From: Starkeya sp. ORNL1
GTDB lineage: Bacteria; Pseudomonadota; Alphaproteobacteria; Rhizobiales; Xanthobacteraceae
Length of the DNA stretch: 64,000 nucleotides
Direction: 5' to 3'
NCBI RefSeq assembly: GCF_012971745.1
Contig: NZ_CP048834.1
Coordinates: 4,340,001-4,404,000 of the forward strand
Part shown: positions 50,644 through 59,446 of the stretch, piece by piece
Layout: every line of letters starts with the position of its first letter
Position numbering within the stretch: the stretch's first letter is position 1
Program-made: the position numbers and the translations under genes
Notes under the pieces: model-generated
Told to the model about the DNA's origin: nothing
What the model saw: only the letters and a program-made list of their open reading frames with translations
Databases searched by the model: none

Positions 50644-53196
50644 TCAGAACCGCCAGCTCACGCTGGTGCGCATGGTTCGTCCGGGCGAGGGCAGCAGGCC
50701 GGTCGAGAGCGGGTCGAGATAATAGCGGTCGAAGGCGTTCTCCAGGCTGAAATCCCAGGTGACGTCGTCGTTGAATTTGTAGCTGCCGAAGAAGTCGACG
50801 ATGGTGTTGGACGTCCAGTAGGTGGGCGCATTGACGGCACCGCCGAGCAGGCGATAGCCGCCATAGCGCTCGCCGAAGAAATAGGCCCGGCCGCCAAGCG
50901 TGAGCGCCTCGTCGAACAGGCGGATGCCGGCGGTGATGGTTCCCGAATATTCCGGGGGAATGCTCACCAGGCCGTAGTCGCCTGAGGCCACATCGAAGCC
51001 GCATACGCCGCCTTCGCCGCAGAACTGGATATCGGTGTATCTGGTGAAACTGGCTTCGACGAAGAATTTGCCGGCATCGTAGGAGCCGGACAATTCATAG
51101 CCTACGAACTTCGCCCGCGGAATATTCGTCCATGTATAATAGGACGGGTTGTCCGGAATGCGCGTGCGGATGATGTAATTGTCGTAGTTGTTGTTGAAAT
51201 AGGATGCCTTCAGCCGCAGCTTGTCGCCGGCGATGAAGACATCATCACGCAGCAGGTTGGTGCCGAACTCGGCATTCTTGGACGTCTCCGGCTCCAGGTC
51301 CGGGTTCGGCAGCACGGTCGCGAAGGTCAGCGACGCCGATTCACGCAGGCTCGGCGGCCGCCAGCCCTCGGTGTAGAGCCCGAACAGCTGGAAGCCTTTC
51401 GCCAGAGTAAGCTCGACGCCGGCCGACGGATTGAGCCGGCCGCCATCCTTTGCGGGATAGTCGCTGAGTTGGTCGGTCGGCGTGAGCTCGTAATAATCGT
51501 ACCGCAGGCCGCCAAGCAGGGCGAGCCAGTCCGTCATCTCCAGCTTCGACTGGTTGAAGGCGCTGAGCAGAAGCCGATTACCGCTCGGGTTCTTGCTCTG
51601 GAGCCCGTAAGAATAGACGGGGTTCTCGTCCGCCATCTCATAGACCGTTTCTGCGCCGTTGTTCACGCGCAGCTGTCCAAGCGGAGTGTCGAACAGCGAA
51701 ATGTTGGCGGCGTCGCCACCATAGGTGCGGATATGGGTCTTGCCGTCGGCTTCCGGCACGGCGTTGAAATCCTTCAGCACCTGGCTGAAGGTCTCGACAT
51801 CGGAGACCCACGCGTGGGCGGTGAAGTTGATGTAGTCGCTGTCCGGATCGTAGGTATATTTCGAGGTGAAGGTATTGGTCGTCGTCTCGGCAAGACCGAA
51901 TTGTTCATAAGGCGTTATGATGGTCGGATGACCGACGAAGGACAGCAGCGTCTCATTATAGTCACCATATTTATTGTTGTAATAGATATAGCCGAGTTCC
52001 AGCGCCTGCCCGTCGCCCCAGCCGACCTTGCCCTTGGTGAGGAACGAGGCGACATCCTGCGAGGTGTTGAAGGCCTCCCATCCCGGCTTGATCGGCGACA
52101 ACGCGCGTTCGACCGGTGTCCCGCCGGTTCGATCGTCGAGGAAGCTGTCGGCGCCATTGGTGCCGACGAAGTAATTGCCGGCCTTGCGCCGTGAGGCTGC
52201 GGCGACGAACTCGTAATTGTCCTTCTTCAAGCCGGCGGCGACGCTTCCCGACCATGCGTCGCCATTGAAGAAATCGGGGGCGCTGGTCTCGTAGTCGTAG
52301 GAATGGGCTCCGGGCGGCGTGACGGTGTTGCTGCCGAGACTGCCCTTCAGCCGCGCGCCATACTCGGCGCCGGGCTTCAATATGTCGCCGGCCTCGATGG
52401 TGCGCATATTGACGACGCCGCCCATGGCGCCGACGCCGCCGGCGCCGCCATAGGGACCCTTGTTGATGTCGACGCCGCCAATGAAGTCCGGGTCGATATA
52501 GACCTCGTTGCGGCTGCCGCGATAGCCGCGATAGGAGCTGTTGGTCTGGCGGGTGCCGTCGACCATGACATTGATGCGGTTCTGGCCCTGCAGGCCGCGT
52601 ATGTTGAGGTCCACCGAGGCGCCGATGCGGTTGCCGGTCGCGATTACGCCGGGCGTGTCGCGGAAGATGTCGCCGAGCGAGGTCGGCGGCAGCCGCTCCA
52701 CCTGCTCGCCGGAAATATAGCTCACCGGCCCCGGCGTCGCGTAAGGCGCGTCGGCCGGCGGGACATTGGCGGTGACGTCGATGGGATCGAGTTCTTCCGA
52801 TCCGTCCGGCGCGACGCCGACGGGCCGCGTGGCCTCGCCGGGCCGCGACAGCACGACCGTCGAGGCATTGGTAAAGCGGGCGGAAAGTCCGGTGCCGGCG
52901 AGCAACCTCGCCAGCGCCTGCGCCGCGGTGAGCGTGCCGGAGACCGGCGCCGAGGAGCCGCCCAGCGCTTCCCCGCTCGAGCGCACCACCTGCACGCCGG
53001 TCAAGGCGGTGAAGTCGGCCAGCGCGGCGAGCAGCGGCTTGGCCGGGATGTTGAATTGCCAGGATCTGGCCTGCGGCTGCGCCGCCGCCTGCGCGAGCGC
53101 TGCTCCCGGATGCAGCAGCGACATCGCCGCCATCGTCAGCACCAGCGCGGAGGCGCCGCACAGCAGGCGCCGACGCGCCGAGACACGTCTCTTCAT
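50644..53196 (-). CDS. TonB-dependent haem/hemophore-type receptor with STN signalling domain
   Basis: Outer-membrane receptor, 850 residues. Signal peptide about 1-35 ('ALVLTMAAM' to 'GAALAQA'), STN domain about 42-120 ('WQFNIPAKPLLAALADFTAL' in part), plug from about 150 ('DPIDVTANVPPADAPYATPG'), then the beta-barrel ending in 'TSVSWRF' with terminal Phe. The plug segment 'TRQTNSSYRGYRGSRNEVY' and the barrel motif 'NPDLEPETS' are of the haemoglobin/hemophore receptor type. The STN domain relays ligand binding to FecR, encoded upstream. I start at ATG 53196; the frame to 53283 would precede the signal peptide. An ICE-like box lies about 90 nt upstream. Confidence 0.88.
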   Translation of the reverse strand: MKRRVSARRRLLCGASALVLTMAAMSLLHPGAALAQAAAQPQARSWQFNIPAKPLLAALADFTALTGVQVVRSSGEALGGSSAPVSGTLTAAQALARLLAGTGLSARFTNASTVVLSRPGEATRPVGVAPDGSEELDPIDVTANVPPADAPYATPGPVSYISGEQVERLPPTSLGDIFRDTPGVIATGNRIGASVDLNIRGLQGQNRINVMVDGTRQTNSSYRGYRGSRNEVYIDPDFIGGVDINKGPYGGAGGVGAMGGVVNMRTIEAGDILKPGAEYGARLKGSLGSNTVTPPGAHSYDYETSAPDFFNGDAWSGSVAAGLKKDNYEFVAAASRRKAGNYFVGTNGADSFLDDRTGGTPVERALSPIKPGWEAFNTSQDVASFLTKGKVGWGDGQALELGYIYYNNKYGDYNETLLSFVGHPTIITPYEQFGLAETTTNTFTSKYTYDPDSDYINFTAHAWVSDVETFSQVLKDFNAVPEADGKTHIRTYGGDAANISLFDTPLGQLRVNNGAETVYEMADENPVYSYGLQSKNPSGNRLLLSAFNQSKLEMTDWLALLGGLRYDYYELTPTDQLSDYPAKDGGRLNPSAGVELTLAKGFQLFGLYTEGWRPPSLRESASLTFATVLPNPDLEPETSKNAEFGTNLLRDDVFIAGDKLRLKASYFNNNYDNYIIRTRIPDNPSYYTWTNIPRAKFVGYELSGSYDAGKFFVEASFTRYTDIQFCGEGGVCGFDVASGDYGLVSIPPEYSGTITAGIRLFDEALTLGGRAYFFGERYGGYRLLGGAVNAPTYWTSNTIVDFFGSYKFNDDVTWDFSLENAFDRYYLDPLSTGLLPSPGRTMRTSVSWRF

Positions 53197-53285
53197 TCCC
53201 CGTACCCCATAGCATTCGTGGCCGCTTTTGCTGCCTTCAGCTATGGAACGGTTGGCAGTGATCGAGTCCTCAAGATTTTTCAAAG

Positions 53286-53302
53286 ATTAGAATTGGCCTA
53301 AA
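53286..53302. promoter_or_regulatory. ICE/Irr-box-like site upstream of the haem receptor gene
   Basis: ATTAGAATTGGCCTAAA matches the rhizobial iron-control-element consensus TTTAGAA-N3-TTCTAAA at 11 of 14 defined positions. It is 90 nt before the receptor ATG. Irr normally represses uptake genes when haem or iron is plentiful or activates them when scarce, depending on the species. The consensus is recalled from the literature; the match is counted by eye. Confidence 0.5.
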
Positions 53303-53331
53303 CACCTTGGCGATAGAAGTGTCGCGGTGAA

Positions 53332-54357
53332 TTATCTCATGATGAGCGTAGCAATGCCGGGGATCGACACCGTCCTCAAGCCGAGCGCGCTGCGCAGCGC
53401 TTCCAGCACCGCGCCCGGTTCATCGGCGCGGAACACTCCGGACAAGGTCAGCGCGCGCAAATGCGGGTCGGTCAGCACCACCCGGCCGGGCATGGCGCGG
53501 TCGAGATCCTCGACGACTTCGGCGAGCGAGGCGCGGTCGAACACGATAAGGCCGCGGCGCCAGGCGAGCGCAGTCTCGGTATCCACCGTCTGCGTGGCGC
53601 TGACCTTGCCGTCCGCCACCTTCACCCGCTGGCCCGGTGTCAGCAGGGCGTTGCCTGCCGGAGTGCCTTGGGCGGCAACTGCAACCTGCCCGCGCTCCAC
53701 AGTGACGACGACCGCTTCCGCGTCGCGCGCGACGCCGAACGCCGTGCCGAGCACCTGCACCTCGGCGCCGCCGGCATGGACGCGGAACGGCCGGGCGGCG
53801 TCGTGCGCGACATCGACGAAGGCGCGTCCGCGCAGCAGCGTCAGCTCGCGGGTGCGCTCATCGATCCGCACATCGGCGGCGCCGTCGCCATCGAGATAGA
53901 GCCGGGTGCCATCAGTGAGCGTGCGTTCGATATGCGAGCCGGGGGCGGCGGCATAGTCCGCGGTGAGCCGGTCGAACAGGCCGGGATCGCGCCAGATCGC
54001 GCCGCCCGCCACCAGCAGCAGTGCGGCGACGGCGAATGCGGCGCGGGTGAGCAGGCCTCCACGCCAGTGCGGCGTCTCGGCTTCCTGCGGCGTGCGATAC
54101 CAATGGCCGGCGCCCAGAGCGCCCGCGACCTCCCGCGTCCCCTCCCACAATTCGCCCATGCGGGCATAGGCGGCGGCGTGGGTGGGGCTCGCGGAGTGCC
54201 AGCGTTGGAAATCCGCCTGGTCCGCGGTGCTGGCCGAGGGGTCGTTCAGGCGCACGAACCAGGCCGTGGCCTCGCGGGCGATCCGCTCGGAGATCTCATC
54301 CGGCCCGTTTCGATCGGTCAAATCGGTACGCCTTCCTGCGGTGCGGCTTCCGCTCAT
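53332..54357 (-). CDS. fecR: FecR-family anti-sigma/signal-transduction protein
   Basis: Inner-membrane regulator, 341 residues. The N-terminal cytosolic domain (DUF4880-like, 'EATAWFVRLNDPSASTADQA' in part, 'RWHSASPTHAAAYARM') binds the sigma factor, one helix spans the membrane ('AAFAVAALLLVAGGAIW', about 118-134), and the periplasmic FecR domain ('LYLDGDGAADVRIDERTREL' in part, 'VQVLGTAFGV') contacts the receptor's STN domain. The ATG at 54357 overlaps the fecI stop (ATGA). It completes a cell-surface signalling set with the adjacent sigma factor and receptor. Confidence 0.9.
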   Translation of the reverse strand: MSGSRTAGRRTDLTDRNGPDEISERIAREATAWFVRLNDPSASTADQADFQRWHSASPTHAAAYARMGELWEGTREVAGALGAGHWYRTPQEAETPHWRGGLLTRAAFAVAALLLVAGGAIWRDPGLFDRLTADYAAAPGSHIERTLTDGTRLYLDGDGAADVRIDERTRELTLLRGRAFVDVAHDAARPFRVHAGGAEVQVLGTAFGVARDAEAVVVTVERGQVAVAAQGTPAGNALLTPGQRVKVADGKVSATQTVDTETALAWRRGLIVFDRASLAEVVEDLDRAMPGRVVLTDPHLRALTLSGVFRADEPGAVLEALRSALGLRTVSIPGIATLIMR

Positions 54358-54878
54358 GGAACGTCCGTCCCATCGGAATCCCTCATCGCCCACTCATTCC
54401 TGAACCGCCGGCACAGCTCCAGCGCGCGGATCATGTCCTTCTCCACCGTGCTGACCGACACCTTGAGGGTGGCCGCGATGGCCTTGTAGGTCATGCCGTC
54501 CAGCCGGTTGAGCAGGAAGACACGCTGGGTGCGCTCGGGCAGCGTGCGCAGCGCCGCCATGAAGTGCGCGAACTCCTCGCGGGCGATCATCGCCTCGTCG
54601 GCCTGCGGCTCGTCGCCGGCCTCCTGGCGCGGCACGCTCTCGGCATAGGCGGCGCGGACCTTGCCGGCGCGCAGATGGTCGATGGCGAGGTTGCGGGCGG
54701 TGCGAAACAGCAGGCCTTTGTCGCTGCCGGTCACAGGCTGGCCCTGGAGCCGCAGATAGGTGTCCTGCGCAATGTCCTCGGCGGTCGCATGGCTGCCGAC
54801 GATGCGCCCGATGGCGCGCACCAGCCGGCTGCGCTCGGCGAGGAAGAGCTTCAAGAGGTCGCCGGCCGTGGTCGCCAT
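54354..54878 (-). CDS. fecI: FecI-type ECF sigma factor
   Basis: ECF RNA polymerase sigma factor of 174 residues. Region 2 is at about 10-75 ('SHATAEDIAQDTYLRLQGQ', then 'LLFRTARNLAIDHLRAGK'); region 4 at about 105-165 ('LPERTQRVFLLNRLDGMTYK', 'LKVSVSTVEKDMIRALELC'). The STVEKDM segment is typical of the FecI group. It transcribes the receptor operon when FecR signals haem. The gene overlaps fecR and has an ICE-like box 81 nt upstream, linking it to iron status. Confidence 0.9.
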   Translation of the reverse strand: MATTAGDLLKLFLAERSRLVRAIGRIVGSHATAEDIAQDTYLRLQGQPVTGSDKGLLFRTARNLAIDHLRAGKVRAAYAESVPRQEAGDEPQADEAMIAREEFAHFMAALRTLPERTQRVFLLNRLDGMTYKAIAATLKVSVSTVEKDMIRALELCRRFRNEWAMRDSDGTDVP

Positions 54879-55191
54879 CGTCGCCGCGTTCGCCTGCCGG
54901 GCATCTTCCCGGATCGGCGGGCATTAGCCGAACCAACCGGCGTTCTCAATCGCTATGTTTTTGAATACTTATAAAGCGCAACTTGTTCTGGTCGCATGAT
55001 GTCGATCAGCTTCGCGCAATTGCGTGGAGACAGGTTTCTTCTGCCGCGTCCCTGGGGCGCGCGGCCGGCGCACGCCGTTCACCGCCGCTGCCTTCAGGGC
55101 AATCGGGTGGCCATTGCGGAAGGTCTCGGCTATTCCATCGCTCCCCGCCGGAGTTCTCCGGTGGCAGTGCCTTGATGCGGAGACACCGATC
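54879..55191. other. Divergent intergenic region between fecI and the DHA2 exporter
   Basis: About 313 nt without a credible gene. The AT-rich patch at 54950-54990 contains the ICE-like box for fecI. The remainder up to 55191 is GC-rich with GC-type repeats but no clear promoter or operator; short overlapping frames have no family features. Confidence 0.5.
54959..54975. promoter_or_regulatory. ICE/Irr-box-like site upstream of fecI
   Basis: TTTTGAATACTTATAAA matches TTTAGAA-N3-TTCTAAA at 12 of 14 defined positions and lies 81 nt before the fecI ATG, nearly the same distance as the box before the receptor gene. Counted by eye against the recalled consensus. Confidence 0.5.
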
Positions 55192-56712
55192 ATGTTGCAG
55201 CCCGGTACGTCGGCGGCGCCCAGGGCGACGCGCCGGGAATGGATCGGGCTGGCGGTGATCGCGCTGCCGTGCCTGGTCTATTCGATGGACCTCACCGTGC
55301 TGAACCTCGCCGTTCCGCACCTTGCCCTCGATCTCGCGCCGTCCGCCGCGCAACTGCTCTGGATCATCGATATCTACGGCTTCCTGCTGGCCGGCGCACT
55401 CATCGTCATGGGCACGCTCGGCGACCGCATCGGCCGGCGTCGCCTGCTGCTGATCGGGGCGGCGGCGTTCGCCTTCGCCTCGACGCTCGCCGCCTTCGCC
55501 ACCAGCGCGGCGACGCTGATCGCCGCGCGGGCGCTGCTCGGCATTGCCGGGGCGACCTTGGCGCCCTCCACGCTCTCGCTGATCCGCAACATGTTCCTCG
55601 ACGATCGCCAGCGCACCTTCGCCATCGGTGTATGGATCGCCTGCTTCTCCGCCGGCGCCGCCATCGGGCCGCTGATCGGCGGTGCGGTGCTGGCGCATTT
55701 CTGGTGGGGCGCAGTGTTCCTGCTCGGCGTGCCGGTGATGCTGCTGCTGCTCGTGCTCGGCCCGTTCCTGCTTCCGGAATATCGCGACGACCATGCCGGG
55801 CGCATGGACATCCTCAGCGCCGTGCAGTCAGTCATTGCGGTGCTGGCGGTGATCTATGGCGTGAAGCGGATCGCCGAGGACGGGCTCGGTTCGGAAAGCC
55901 TGTTCGCTATCCTCATCGGCATCGCCGTTGGCGCGCTGTTCGTGCGCCGCCAGCATCGGCTGGCCGATCCGCTGATCGATCTCGGCCTGTTCCGCGATCC
56001 GGCGATTGGCACCGCTTTGACGGTGAACATGCTGGCGCTGTTCAGCGCCATGGGCATCTTCCTGTTCATCTCGCAATATCTCCAGCTGGTCATCGGCATG
56101 GGGCCGTTCGAAGCCGGGCTGTGGACGGCGCCGTCCGGGCTGGCCTTCATCACCGGTTCGCTGGGCACGCCTTTCGTGGTGCGCTTTGTCCGGCCGGTCT
56201 ATGTCGTGGTCGGCGGCCTGTTGCTCGCCACCCTCGGCTTTGCGCTGATGACGCAGATGGATCCGGCGGCGCCACTGCCGGTGCTGGTGCCGGCCATCGT
56301 GATGTTCTGCCTGGGCTTGTCGCCGGTCGGCACGCTGACCACCGATCTGGTGATGCGGGTGGCGCCGCCGGAGCGGGCCGGGGCAGTCTCCGCCATATCC
56401 GAGACCAGCTTCGAATTCGGCGCCGCGCTCGGCATTGCCGTGCTCGGCAGCATCGTGGCGGCGCTCTATCGTCTCACCATGGCGGATATCGCGCTGGATG
56501 TGCCGGCGGACGCGCTCGCTGCCGCGCGGCGCACGCTCGACGGCGCGGTGGTCGCCGCCGGGAAACTATCGCCGGAGATCGCCGCGCCGCTGCTGGCCGC
56601 CGCGCATGGCGCCTTCGCCCACGCGCTTGTCATCGCGGCGACGGTGTGTGCGGGGGTGACAGCTTTCGCCGCCGGGTTGGCGGCGCTGATGCTGCGGCGT
56701 GTCGGTTCATAG
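55192..56712 (+). CDS. DHA2-family MFS exporter
   Basis: Inner-membrane proton antiporter of 506 residues with 14 helices, the DHA2 (EmrB/QacA) layout. Motif A between helices 2 and 3 is 'GTLGDRIGRRRLLLIG', and motif C lies in helix 5 ('GAAIGPLIGGAVLAHFWW'). The ATG at 55192 follows GCGGAGA; the frame to 55024 is not supported. It belongs to the smvA/QacA-like group by the 'DLTVLNLAVPHLALDLAPS' helix 1 segment. It stands alone, divergent from fecI; a siderophore or drug export role cannot be told apart here. Confidence 0.87.
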   Translation: MLQPGTSAAPRATRREWIGLAVIALPCLVYSMDLTVLNLAVPHLALDLAPSAAQLLWIIDIYGFLLAGALIVMGTLGDRIGRRRLLLIGAAAFAFASTLAAFATSAATLIAARALLGIAGATLAPSTLSLIRNMFLDDRQRTFAIGVWIACFSAGAAIGPLIGGAVLAHFWWGAVFLLGVPVMLLLLVLGPFLLPEYRDDHAGRMDILSAVQSVIAVLAVIYGVKRIAEDGLGSESLFAILIGIAVGALFVRRQHRLADPLIDLGLFRDPAIGTALTVNMLALFSAMGIFLFISQYLQLVIGMGPFEAGLWTAPSGLAFITGSLGTPFVVRFVRPVYVVVGGLLLATLGFALMTQMDPAAPLPVLVPAIVMFCLGLSPVGTLTTDLVMRVAPPERAGAVSAISETSFEFGAALGIAVLGSIVAALYRLTMADIALDVPADALAAARRTLDGAVVAAGKLSPEIAAPLLAAAHGAFAHALVIAATVCAGVTAFAAGLAALMLRRVGS

Positions 56713-56757
56713 GTGTTTGACACGTAATTTAATCTGGGCGGTCCGAGGAGTTTTCTC

Positions 56758-56781
56758 CACCTCTCCCCATCGGGGAGAGGG
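56758..56781. repeat. GGGGAGAGG half-repeat (copy 3 of the CCCTCTCCCC family)
   Basis: CACCTCTCCCCATCGGGGAGAGG forms one hairpin, matching the outer part of the elements at 39050 and 50447. It lies between the convergent exporter and anti-sigma genes. Confidence 0.65.
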
Positions 56782-56806
56782 AAGTCCTAGTCCGATATCA
56801 AGGCGG

Positions 56807-57610
56807 TCAGGATTTCGAATCCTCCGCTGCCTCCATCTGCTCGAAGGCGGCGTCCGAGACCTGTCCGAGCCGCGCGCGGTCGAACTTGCCGGCAATCGCA
56901 TAGCCACAGCCATCGTCGCGCCAGACGAAGGTGGAGACGCCGGCATGGCTGATGAATTCCGGGCGGCTCGTGCCGGTCTCGCCCGTCTTGATGTAGATGG
57001 TCAGGCGCTGGTGCTGCGCATCCTCGTACATGATCTGCGCCGCCGCATCCTCGCCCCCCGGCAGGATCCGCCCGCCGATCAGCCGGAAGCCATTGGCGCT
57101 GAGGTCGGGCACGGGCAGCACATGGTTCAGCCGCGTCGAGATCCAGTTGGCGAGATGGTCGCCGCGCTCGGCGCCGACCTCGACAGGGTGTGCAGCGTCG
57201 GAAACGAACAGGCGGTGCGCGGCGACGGCGAGCTGGGCGACCTGGTCCGGCGCGGACATGGCCGCCTGCTGCGCAGGCCCGCTCATGGCGTTGGCCAGCC
57301 AGCCGGTGCCGGCCCCCGCGGTGAAGATCAGGCACGCGGCGGCGACCCGGCCGAGCAGCGCCCGGTGGCGCCGATTGCGATGGGCGGCGATGGCGGCGAT
57401 GCGCAGCCGCGCCGGGATCGGCGCCTCGGCGCGGTGGCGCAGGCGCGCGGCCAGCTGGTCGCGATGGCTGCGATAGGCGGCAAGCCGGTTCTCCAGCGCG
57501 GGATTGCCGTGGACGAAATCTTCGACGAAGGCGAGGCGCGATGGCGCCACCCGCCCGTCGACATAGGCCTGCAGGTCGTCTTCCCCGATCGGGCCGCCGG
57601 GCTCACTCAC
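56807..57610 (-). CDS. Membrane anti-sigma factor
   Basis: Single-pass membrane protein, 267 residues. The N-terminal cytosolic region (1-80, 'DDLQAYVDGRVAPSRLAFVE') has the helical anti-sigma form without a clear zinc HxxxCxxC; one helix is at about 84-102 ('LLGRVAAACLIFTAGAGTGW'), and an exported domain of about 155 residues follows. It overlaps the sigma gene by 4 nt (ATGA), the usual pairing. It should hold the sigma factor inactive until an envelope signal arrives. It is cotranscribed after the sigma gene, away from the PKS operon. Confidence 0.85.
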   Translation of the reverse strand: MSEPGGPIGEDDLQAYVDGRVAPSRLAFVEDFVHGNPALENRLAAYRSHRDQLAARLRHRAEAPIPARLRIAAIAAHRNRRHRALLGRVAAACLIFTAGAGTGWLANAMSGPAQQAAMSAPDQVAQLAVAAHRLFVSDAAHPVEVGAERGDHLANWISTRLNHVLPVPDLSANGFRLIGGRILPGGEDAAAQIMYEDAQHQRLTIYIKTGETGTSRPEFISHAGVSTFVWRDDGCGYAIAGKFDRARLGQVSDAAFEQMEAAEDSKS

Positions 57611-58179
57611 TTCACCCTCCTCAAACCGGCCTGGCCGGTGCCGAGAAATTGCCGCAGCCGCTCGCGGCCGCGGCTGAGGCGCGACATGACGGTGCCGATC
57701 GGCACATCCAGTATCCGCGCCACTTCCTGATATTCGAGCTCCTCGACGCCCACGAGCAGCAGCACGCTGCGCTGCTCGGCCGGCAAGGCGTCGACCCCGG
57801 CCAGCACGTCGCGCAGCATCAGCCGTCCCTCCGGATCGCTCTCGCCGGTGGCGGGGATGTCGTCATCCTCGAAGGTGACGTGCTCGCCGCGCCGCCGCCG
57901 TGCCCTCAGGCCGCTGATGAAGAGGTTGTGCAGGATGGTGAACAGCCAGGCGCGGACATTGCCGTCGCGCCGCCGCAAGTGCCAGCGGCCGATGGCGCGC
58001 TCCAGGCAGTCCTGCACCAGATCGTCGGCGCCTTCCTCGTCGCGCAGCAGCGCCCAGGCGAAGCGGCGCAGCGCCGGTATGTGCGGTTCGACAAGGGTGG
58101 CGATCTCTTCCATGGCCTCGGGGTCCGGGCGGGCTGGTAGCAACAGCCGCCCTATGGACGTCGGCGACATGCGATTCAT
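57607..58179 (-). CDS. ECF sigma factor
   Basis: RNA polymerase sigma factor of 190 residues. Region 2 is at about 30-95 ('ALLRDEEGADDLVQDCLERA', 'NVRAWLFTILHNLFIS') and region 4 at about 125-178 ('LPAEQRSVLLLVGVEELEYQ', 'LDVPIGTVMSRLSRGRERLR'), an ordinary RpoE-like set-up. The ATG at 58179 overlaps nothing upstream; the divergent PKS gene begins 123 nt away. Its regulon probably includes itself and may include the PKS operon. The promoter gap holds a CGTGATCACG palindrome (58214-58223) inside a larger dyad. Confidence 0.9.
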   Translation of the reverse strand: MNRMSPTSIGRLLLPARPDPEAMEEIATLVEPHIPALRRFAWALLRDEEGADDLVQDCLERAIGRWHLRRRDGNVRAWLFTILHNLFISGLRARRRRGEHVTFEDDDIPATGESDPEGRLMLRDVLAGVDALPAEQRSVLLLVGVEELEYQEVARILDVPIGTVMSRLSRGRERLRQFLGTGQAGLRRVK

Positions 58180-58302
58180 TCCCGTTTCCCACTCAGGCGG
58201 TGTGTAACGAGGTCGTGATCACGTTCACGGCGACGCGATGGAATGCCGGCGCGCGGGGCGGCGTCTGCCTCATGAAGCGGGGGCTCCGCACGAGTGACAT
58301 CC

Positions 58303-59433
58303 ATGCGCCTGATATCCGACAGCGATCCCTCTGCCCCGAACACTTACGCTGACACGCGCGGCGTGCCGGCCCGCGACGAGCGCGTGCCGCGTGCCAGCCT
58401 GCTCTCGCTCGCCACCGCGGTGCCCGAGCACGTACTGGTGCAATCCGAAGTCGCCACGCAGATGCATCGGTTCTTCGCCGACATATTTGCCAATTCCGAG
58501 ACCATGGGCGGCATCTTCGCCTCGACCGGCATCCGCCAGCGCTACGCGGCGCGCCCGCTCGACTGGTATCTGGAGCCGCGCGGCTGGCCGGAGCGCACCG
58601 CCGTCTATATGGAGACCGGCTGCGCCTTGTTTGTCGAGGTGGCGAGGCGCGCCCTCGATGGTGCCGGCTGCACCGCCGCGGACGTCGATACAATTGTCTT
58701 CATCTCCACAAGCGGCATCGCCACCCCCAGCATCGATGCGGTGGTGCATGAGCGCATGGGGTTCCGTCCCGATGTCGAGCGCGTGCCGGTGTTCGGCCTC
58801 GGCTGCGCCGGCGGCGTCACCGGGCTCGCGGTGGCGGCGCGCCTCGCCCAGGCGCGGCCCGGATCGACGGTGCTGATGGTGACGGTCGAGCTCAGCACGC
58901 TGGCCTTCCGCCTCGACCGGCCGGACAAGGCGAACCTGATCTCGACCGCGCTGTTCGGCGACGGCGCCGCGGCGTGCGTGCTGCGCACCGGGGAAGAGGG
59001 CATCGCACTGGTCGAGGGCGCCGGCGAGCATCTCTGGCCCGACACGCTCGGCATCATGGGCTGGAGCATCGATCCGGTCGGCTTCGGCGTGGTGCTGGTG
59101 CCGGACGTGCCGTCGTTCGCCGCCACCAACCTCAAGCCCGCCGTCACCAATATACTCGGCCGGATCGGGCTGACGCTGGAGGATATAGGCCGCTTCGTCT
59201 GCCATCCCGGCGGCACCAAGGTGGTGGCGGCGATCGAGCGCTCCTTCGGTCTCGACCAGGGCTCGCTCGATCACGAGCGCGGCGTGCTGGCGGAGTTCGG
59301 CAACATGTCGGCGCCAACCGTGCTATTCATCTTCGAGCGCGTGATCGCGGATGGATTGCCGGAGCGGGCGACTTTGGTCTCGATGGGACCTGGCTTCACC
59401 GCTTCCTGCGTTTCGCTCGCCCGCGCGGCCTGA
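58303..59433 (+). CDS. Type III polyketide synthase (chalcone/stilbene synthase fold)
   Basis: Homodimeric ketosynthase of 376 residues that extends an acyl-CoA starter with malonyl-CoA and cyclises it, for example to alkylpyrones or alkylresorcinols. The catalytic triad is complete: Cys168 ('GLGCAGGV'), His301 ('CHPGGTK') and Asn334 ('FGNMSAPT'); the C-terminal loop reads 'SMGPGFTA'. The start is ATG 58303; an in-frame GTG at 58294 is possible. It is followed 13 nt later by an ICMT-like methyltransferase and then an exporter. The same PKS-methyltransferase pairing occurs in the Streptomyces srsAB phenolic lipid operon. The product is likely a methylated lipid, but the exact starter is unknown. 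Confidence 0.9.
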   Translation: MRLISDSDPSAPNTYADTRGVPARDERVPRASLLSLATAVPEHVLVQSEVATQMHRFFADIFANSETMGGIFASTGIRQRYAARPLDWYLEPRGWPERTAVYMETGCALFVEVARRALDGAGCTAADVDTIVFISTSGIATPSIDAVVHERMGFRPDVERVPVFGLGCAGGVTGLAVAARLAQARPGSTVLMVTVELSTLAFRLDRPDKANLISTALFGDGAAACVLRTGEEGIALVEGAGEHLWPDTLGIMGWSIDPVGFGVVLVPDVPSFAATNLKPAVTNILGRIGLTLEDIGRFVCHPGGTKVVAAIERSFGLDQGSLDHERGVLAEFGNMSAPTVLFIFERVIADGLPERATLVSMGPGFTASCVSLARAA

Positions 59434-59446
59434 GAGGGCGGGAGCT

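Noticed and set aside
54983..55258. Short plus-strand frame in the fecI/exporter gap
   Set aside because: No ribosome-binding site, no motif, and it overlaps the exporter start.
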